DNA of 9,783 bases from positions 1 through 9,783 of the forward strand of contig SKWV01000292.1 in assembly GCA_007128755.1 (NCBI GenBank). The letters run 5' to 3'. Positions 7,523-9,783 of this stretch are shown here, one piece after another; position 1 is the stretch's first letter; each line of letters opens with the position of its first letter. The stretch is from Trueperaceae bacterium. GTDB lineage: Bacteria; Deinococcota; Deinococci; Deinococcales; Trueperaceae. The translations under genes were made by a program, and so were the position numbers. Under the pieces are notes generated by a model, which ran no database searches, was not told the DNA's origin, and saw only the letters and a list, made by a program, of their open reading frames with translations.

Positions 7523-7525
7523 CGT
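7517..7525 (+). promoter_or_regulatory. Possible extended -10 promoter for the aminotransferase gene
   Basis: TGC followed by TAGCGT fits TGN-TANNNT and lies at the right edge of the long palindrome. No good -35 is visible at 16-18 bases upstream; that position falls in the palindrome centre. A start near 7532 would give a leader of about 84 nt. A second TANNNT (TATCGT, 7572-7577) also lacks a -35. The sequence evidence is weak. Confidence 0.3.
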
Positions 7526-7601
7526 CGCCCGGGAGTGGTACCGATACGGGCCCCGGCGCGCCGACGACGTGTATCGTCACGGTTCGACCGAACGGAGCAG
7601 C

Positions 7602-7609
7602 GAAAGGAG
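7602..7609 (+). promoter_or_regulatory. Shine-Dalgarno site that sets the aminotransferase start
   Basis: The sequence gaaaggag ends six bases before the ATG at 7616. It decides against the upstream in-frame GTG at 7535, which has no such site and would put the probable promoter and leader region inside the coding sequence. Confidence 0.8.
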
Positions 7610-7615
7610 CATCAC

Positions 7616-8809
7616 ATGTCGGGACACGCCGTATCCACCCGCATCACGAAGGTCGCGCAGGCGATGCGCCCCTTCCTCGGTTTCATGCAGGACTCCGCCT
7701 GGAGTCGCCGTGACCCGAAGGATCCCGACACCTGCGACTTCGTGTTCGGCAACCCCCACGAGCTGCCGCTCCCCGAGTACGTGACGGCGCTGCAGCGCCA
7801 CGTGCCTCCCCAGGACCCGAGCTGGTACGCCTACAAGTCGAGCGAGCCCCACGCCCGCCGCACCGTGGCGGCGTCGCTGAGGCAGCACCGCGGGCTGGCG
7901 TTCGAGGACGAGGACGTCTTCATGACGAACGGCGCCTTCGCCGCGCTGAGCGTCGCGCTCGCGGCGCTCGTGGACGATGGCGACGACGTCATCTTCGTGA
8001 GCCCGCCGTGGTTCTTCTACGAGTCGATGATCGTCGCGGCAGGCGGGCGGCCCGTGCGGGTGGGGATCGACCGCGACACGTTCGACCTCGATCTCGCCGC
8101 CATCGAGGCCGCCATGACGGAGCGGACGCGGGCCATCATCGTCAACTCGCCCCACAACCCGACGGGCAAGATCGTGCCGCCGGAGACGCTCGAGGCCCTG
8201 GCCGGCATCCTGAAGCGCGCGTCCGAACGCTCCGGCCGCCGCATCTACCTCCTCTCGGACGAGGCCTATAGCCGCATCGTGTTCGACGGCCGCCCCTACC
8301 CGAGCCCGACCGCGTACTACGACGACACGCTGCTGCTCTACACGTACGGCAAGACGCTGCTGACGCCCGGCCAGCGCATCGGCTACATCGCGCTGCCACC
8401 CGCCATGCGTGATCGGCCGTCGCTGCGCGAGGCCATCCTCGCCGCGCAGCTCACGACCGGGTACGCGTTCCCCAACGCGCTCCTGCAGCACGCGATCGCC
8501 GACATCGACTCGTTCACGATCGACATCGCGGCGCTGCAGCGGCGGCGGGATCGGGTGGTCGAGGCGTTCACCGCGCTGGGCTACGAGGTGACCGTCCCCG
8601 AAGGGACGTTCTACATCGTGGTCAGGTCGCCGGAGGAGGACGACGGAGCCTTCTGCGAGCGGCTCGCCGACGAGGGCGTCTACGTGCTCCCCGGCGGCGT
8701 GTTCGAGCTGCCTGGCTACTTCCGGTTGTCGCTCACGGCGAGCGACGAGATGATCGAGCGGTCGCTGCCGTGCTTCGAGCGGGTCGCGCCGCGGGTGGGC
8801 GTGCGCTAG
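7616..8809 (+). CDS. Class I/II (fold type I) PLP-dependent aminotransferase
   Basis: This 397-residue protein has the normal size and motif order of the aspartate-aminotransferase superfamily, cytoplasmic enzymes that move amino groups between amino and keto acids on pyridoxal phosphate. An early TNGAFAALSVALAAL helix forms part of the cofactor phosphate site. NSPHNPTG carries Asn181, SDEAYSRI carries Asp215 (pairs with the pyridine nitrogen) and Tyr218, and YTYGKTLLTPGQRIGY carries the Schiff-base lysine Lys246. GYFRLSLT carries Arg370, which should bind the substrate alpha-carboxylate. The lysine follows Gly rather than the common Ser (SxSK), a variant seen in part of the family. Substrate specificity cannot be read from the sequence: aspartate, aromatic or kynurenine-type activities are all possible. 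It is a single-gene unit, 244 bases after treY, with its own Shine-Dalgarno site and a large palindrome upstream. It converges on the downstream transporter gene. Confidence 0.9.
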   Translation: MSGHAVSTRITKVAQAMRPFLGFMQDSAWSRRDPKDPDTCDFVFGNPHELPLPEYVTALQRHVPPQDPSWYAYKSSEPHARRTVAASLRQHRGLAFEDEDVFMTNGAFAALSVALAALVDDGDDVIFVSPPWFFYESMIVAAGGRPVRVGIDRDTFDLDLAAIEAAMTERTRAIIVNSPHNPTGKIVPPETLEALAGILKRASERSGRRIYLLSDEAYSRIVFDGRPYPSPTAYYDDTLLLYTYGKTLLTPGQRIGYIALPPAMRDRPSLREAILAAQLTTGYAFPNALLQHAIADIDSFTIDIAALQRRRDRVVEAFTALGYEVTVPEGTFYIVVRSPEEDDGAFCERLADEGVYVLPGGVFELPGYFRLSLTASDEMIERSLPCFERVAPRVGVR

Positions 8810-8813
8810 GGCG

Positions 8814-9719
8814 TCAAGCCGTGGCGGCGTCCGCGGGCGGCCGGTCGGGCGCCAGAGCGCCGAACCACACGCCCGACATGACCAGCAGCGCGGCGGCGCC
8901 GGCGGCGACCGTGACCGGTTCCCCGAACAGCAGCGCCTCGAGCGCCATCGTCGCGACGGGGAAGAGCACGAACAGGTACGAGGTCGCCGACGCGGTCCAG
9001 CGCCGGATCACCGTGAGCAGCGCGAAGAAGAGGCCGACGGAGCCGAACGTCACCAGGTACGCGAGCGCCCAAGCCGCCTCGGGGCGCCGGGGAAGCGCCC
9101 ACGGCTCGCCGGCGACGGCCGAGAGCGCCACGAGCACCGCCGCGCCCACGACGAGCGCGACCGCGTTGATCACCGCAGGGTGGTGCTGCTGCAAGCGCTT
9201 GCCGACGATGATGCTCTGGCTCACGCACAGCACGGCGCCGATCATGGCGAGCAACGCGCCGAGGGGCAGCGAGATCCGTCCGGGCTCGAGCGCCAACCAC
9301 GCGATGCCGGCGACCGCCAGCGAGGCGCCGGCCACGCTCCGCGCCCTGATGCGCTCCAGGCCCTGCGCGCCGGCCAGCAGCAGCGTGACGAGCGGCACGA
9401 TCGCCATGACGACGGTGGCCACGCCGGCCGTCACCGAGAGCAGGGCCCAGTACATGAGGGCGTAGAAGCCGGCGATGCCTAGCACGCCGAACGCGGCCAT
9501 CAGCAGCAGCGCACGGCCCCTGGGCAGCGTCAGCCGCAGGACCGCGGTGATGGCGAGGAACGCGAGCCCGGCGAGCGTGAACCGCAAGCCGGCGCCCCAG
9601 AACGGCGGCAGTTCCAGGTTGCTCAGGCGCACGGCCAGGAAGTTGCTCCCGCCGATCACGACTGCCACGGCGAAGAGCGACGCGGTGAGGCCGTCCGGCC
9701 CCCGGACCGGCGAGCGCAT
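8814..9719 (-). CDS. EamA-domain (DMT superfamily) transporter
   Basis: This 301-residue integral membrane protein has about ten hydrophobic helices, near residues 11-31, 41-62, 70-92, 97-117, 127-144, 152-172, 183-203, 214-236, 244-263 and 267-288. They form two EamA repeats of five helices, the usual drug/metabolite transporter plan. Family-typical features are the GSNFLAVRLS segment in helix 1, the WGAGLRFTLAGL start of helix 2, and YLFVLFPVATMALEALLFGEP across helices 9-10. Such proteins are usually exporters of metabolites or amino acids; the substrate cannot be inferred here. The ATG at 9719 is the first start after an in-frame TGA. It has no clear Shine-Dalgarno site but a possible promoter directly upstream, so the mRNA may be leaderless. 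The short C-terminal tail is Ala/Pro/Asp-rich and soluble. Pairing with the convergent aminotransferase hints at amino-acid metabolism, but that is only positional. Confidence 0.88.
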   Translation of the reverse strand: MRSPVRGPDGLTASLFAVAVVIGGSNFLAVRLSNLELPPFWGAGLRFTLAGLAFLAITAVLRLTLPRGRALLLMAAFGVLGIAGFYALMYWALLSVTAGVATVVMAIVPLVTLLLAGAQGLERIRARSVAGASLAVAGIAWLALEPGRISLPLGALLAMIGAVLCVSQSIIVGKRLQQHHPAVINAVALVVGAAVLVALSAVAGEPWALPRRPEAAWALAYLVTFGSVGLFFALLTVIRRWTASATSYLFVLFPVATMALEALLFGEPVTVAAGAAALLVMSGVWFGALAPDRPPADAATA

Positions 9720-9724
9720 GGCGC

Positions 9725-9753
9725 AGCATGCATCCGCCGGGGTGGTGCGTCAA
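9725..9753 (-). promoter_or_regulatory. Possible promoter for the EamA transporter, leaderless arrangement
   Basis: On the minus strand TTGACG (9753-9748) matches the -35 consensus in five of six bases. It is followed after exactly 17 bases by CATGCT (9730-9725), a weak -10 that keeps three consensus positions, including the A and final T. Only five bases separate the -10 from the ATG at 9719, so transcription would start at or next to the start codon. This agrees with the missing Shine-Dalgarno site. Confidence 0.35.
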
Positions 9754-9783
9754 GGGGGTGGGCGACGTGGGCGCGGGCCGGGC

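Noticed and set aside
7535..7615. GTG at 7535 as the start of the aminotransferase
   Set aside because: There is no ribosome-binding site, the added residues are not family-like, and a strong Shine-Dalgarno site serves the ATG at 7616.
7497..7784. Frame starting with ATG in the centre of the palindrome (reads MRIEVST), with a mirror frame starting at 7504 on the minus strand
   Set aside because: The identical N-termini are a consequence of the palindrome. The plus frame runs out of frame into the aminotransferase gene, the other into treY, and neither has a Shine-Dalgarno site or conserved sequence.
8806..9753. 315-codon minus-strand frame overlapping the transporter in another phase
   Set aside because: It is Arg/Gly-rich without membrane segments, whereas the frame 8814-9719 gives a clean ten-helix EamA protein.

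Overview
This is a high-GC window (roughly 70% by eye) with strong G/C preference at third codon positions and long accidental open frames opposite every gene. That pattern, together with the glycogen-to-trehalose (TreX/TreY/TreZ) operon, suggests an actinobacterium, possibly a deep-branching high-GC lineage. The phylum is an inference and the class cannot be fixed from this sequence.

Layout: (1) Positions 1-287 hold the end of a YefM/YoeB-type toxin-antitoxin locus that runs in from the left edge. The frame carries an intact YoeB/Txe RNase body, but its N-terminus looks like the middle of a YefM antitoxin, so the module looks fused by deletion or decayed. (2) Positions 288-539 are non-coding and hold a possible promoter, a GC-rich hairpin and a good Shine-Dalgarno site. 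(3) Positions 540-7371 are a tight three-gene operon, treX-treZ-treY, with 4-base start/stop overlaps (ATGA, GTGA) at both junctions. (4) Positions 7372-7615 are non-coding and dominated by a 44-bp near-perfect palindrome with no loop, which overlaps a possible promoter. (5) Positions 7616-8809 encode a PLP-dependent class I/II aminotransferase. (6) Positions 8814-9719, minus strand, encode a ten-helix EamA/DMT-family transporter that converges on the aminotransferase with only 4 bp between stop codons. Its start has no Shine-Dalgarno site and may be leaderless. Positions 9754-9783 show nothing I can call.

How the genes work together: TreX hydrolyses alpha-1,6 branches of glycogen or maltodextrin to give linear chains. 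TreY rearranges the reducing-end alpha-1,4 bond to alpha-1,1, giving maltooligosyltrehalose. TreZ cuts off free trehalose. All three carry the complete GH13 catalytic set, so the operon looks functional. The aminotransferase and transporter are separate units, and nothing in the sequence ties them to trehalose.

I do not see a clear new multi-gene system. The most unusual items are the antitoxin/toxin chimera at the left edge and the long palindrome upstream of the aminotransferase.
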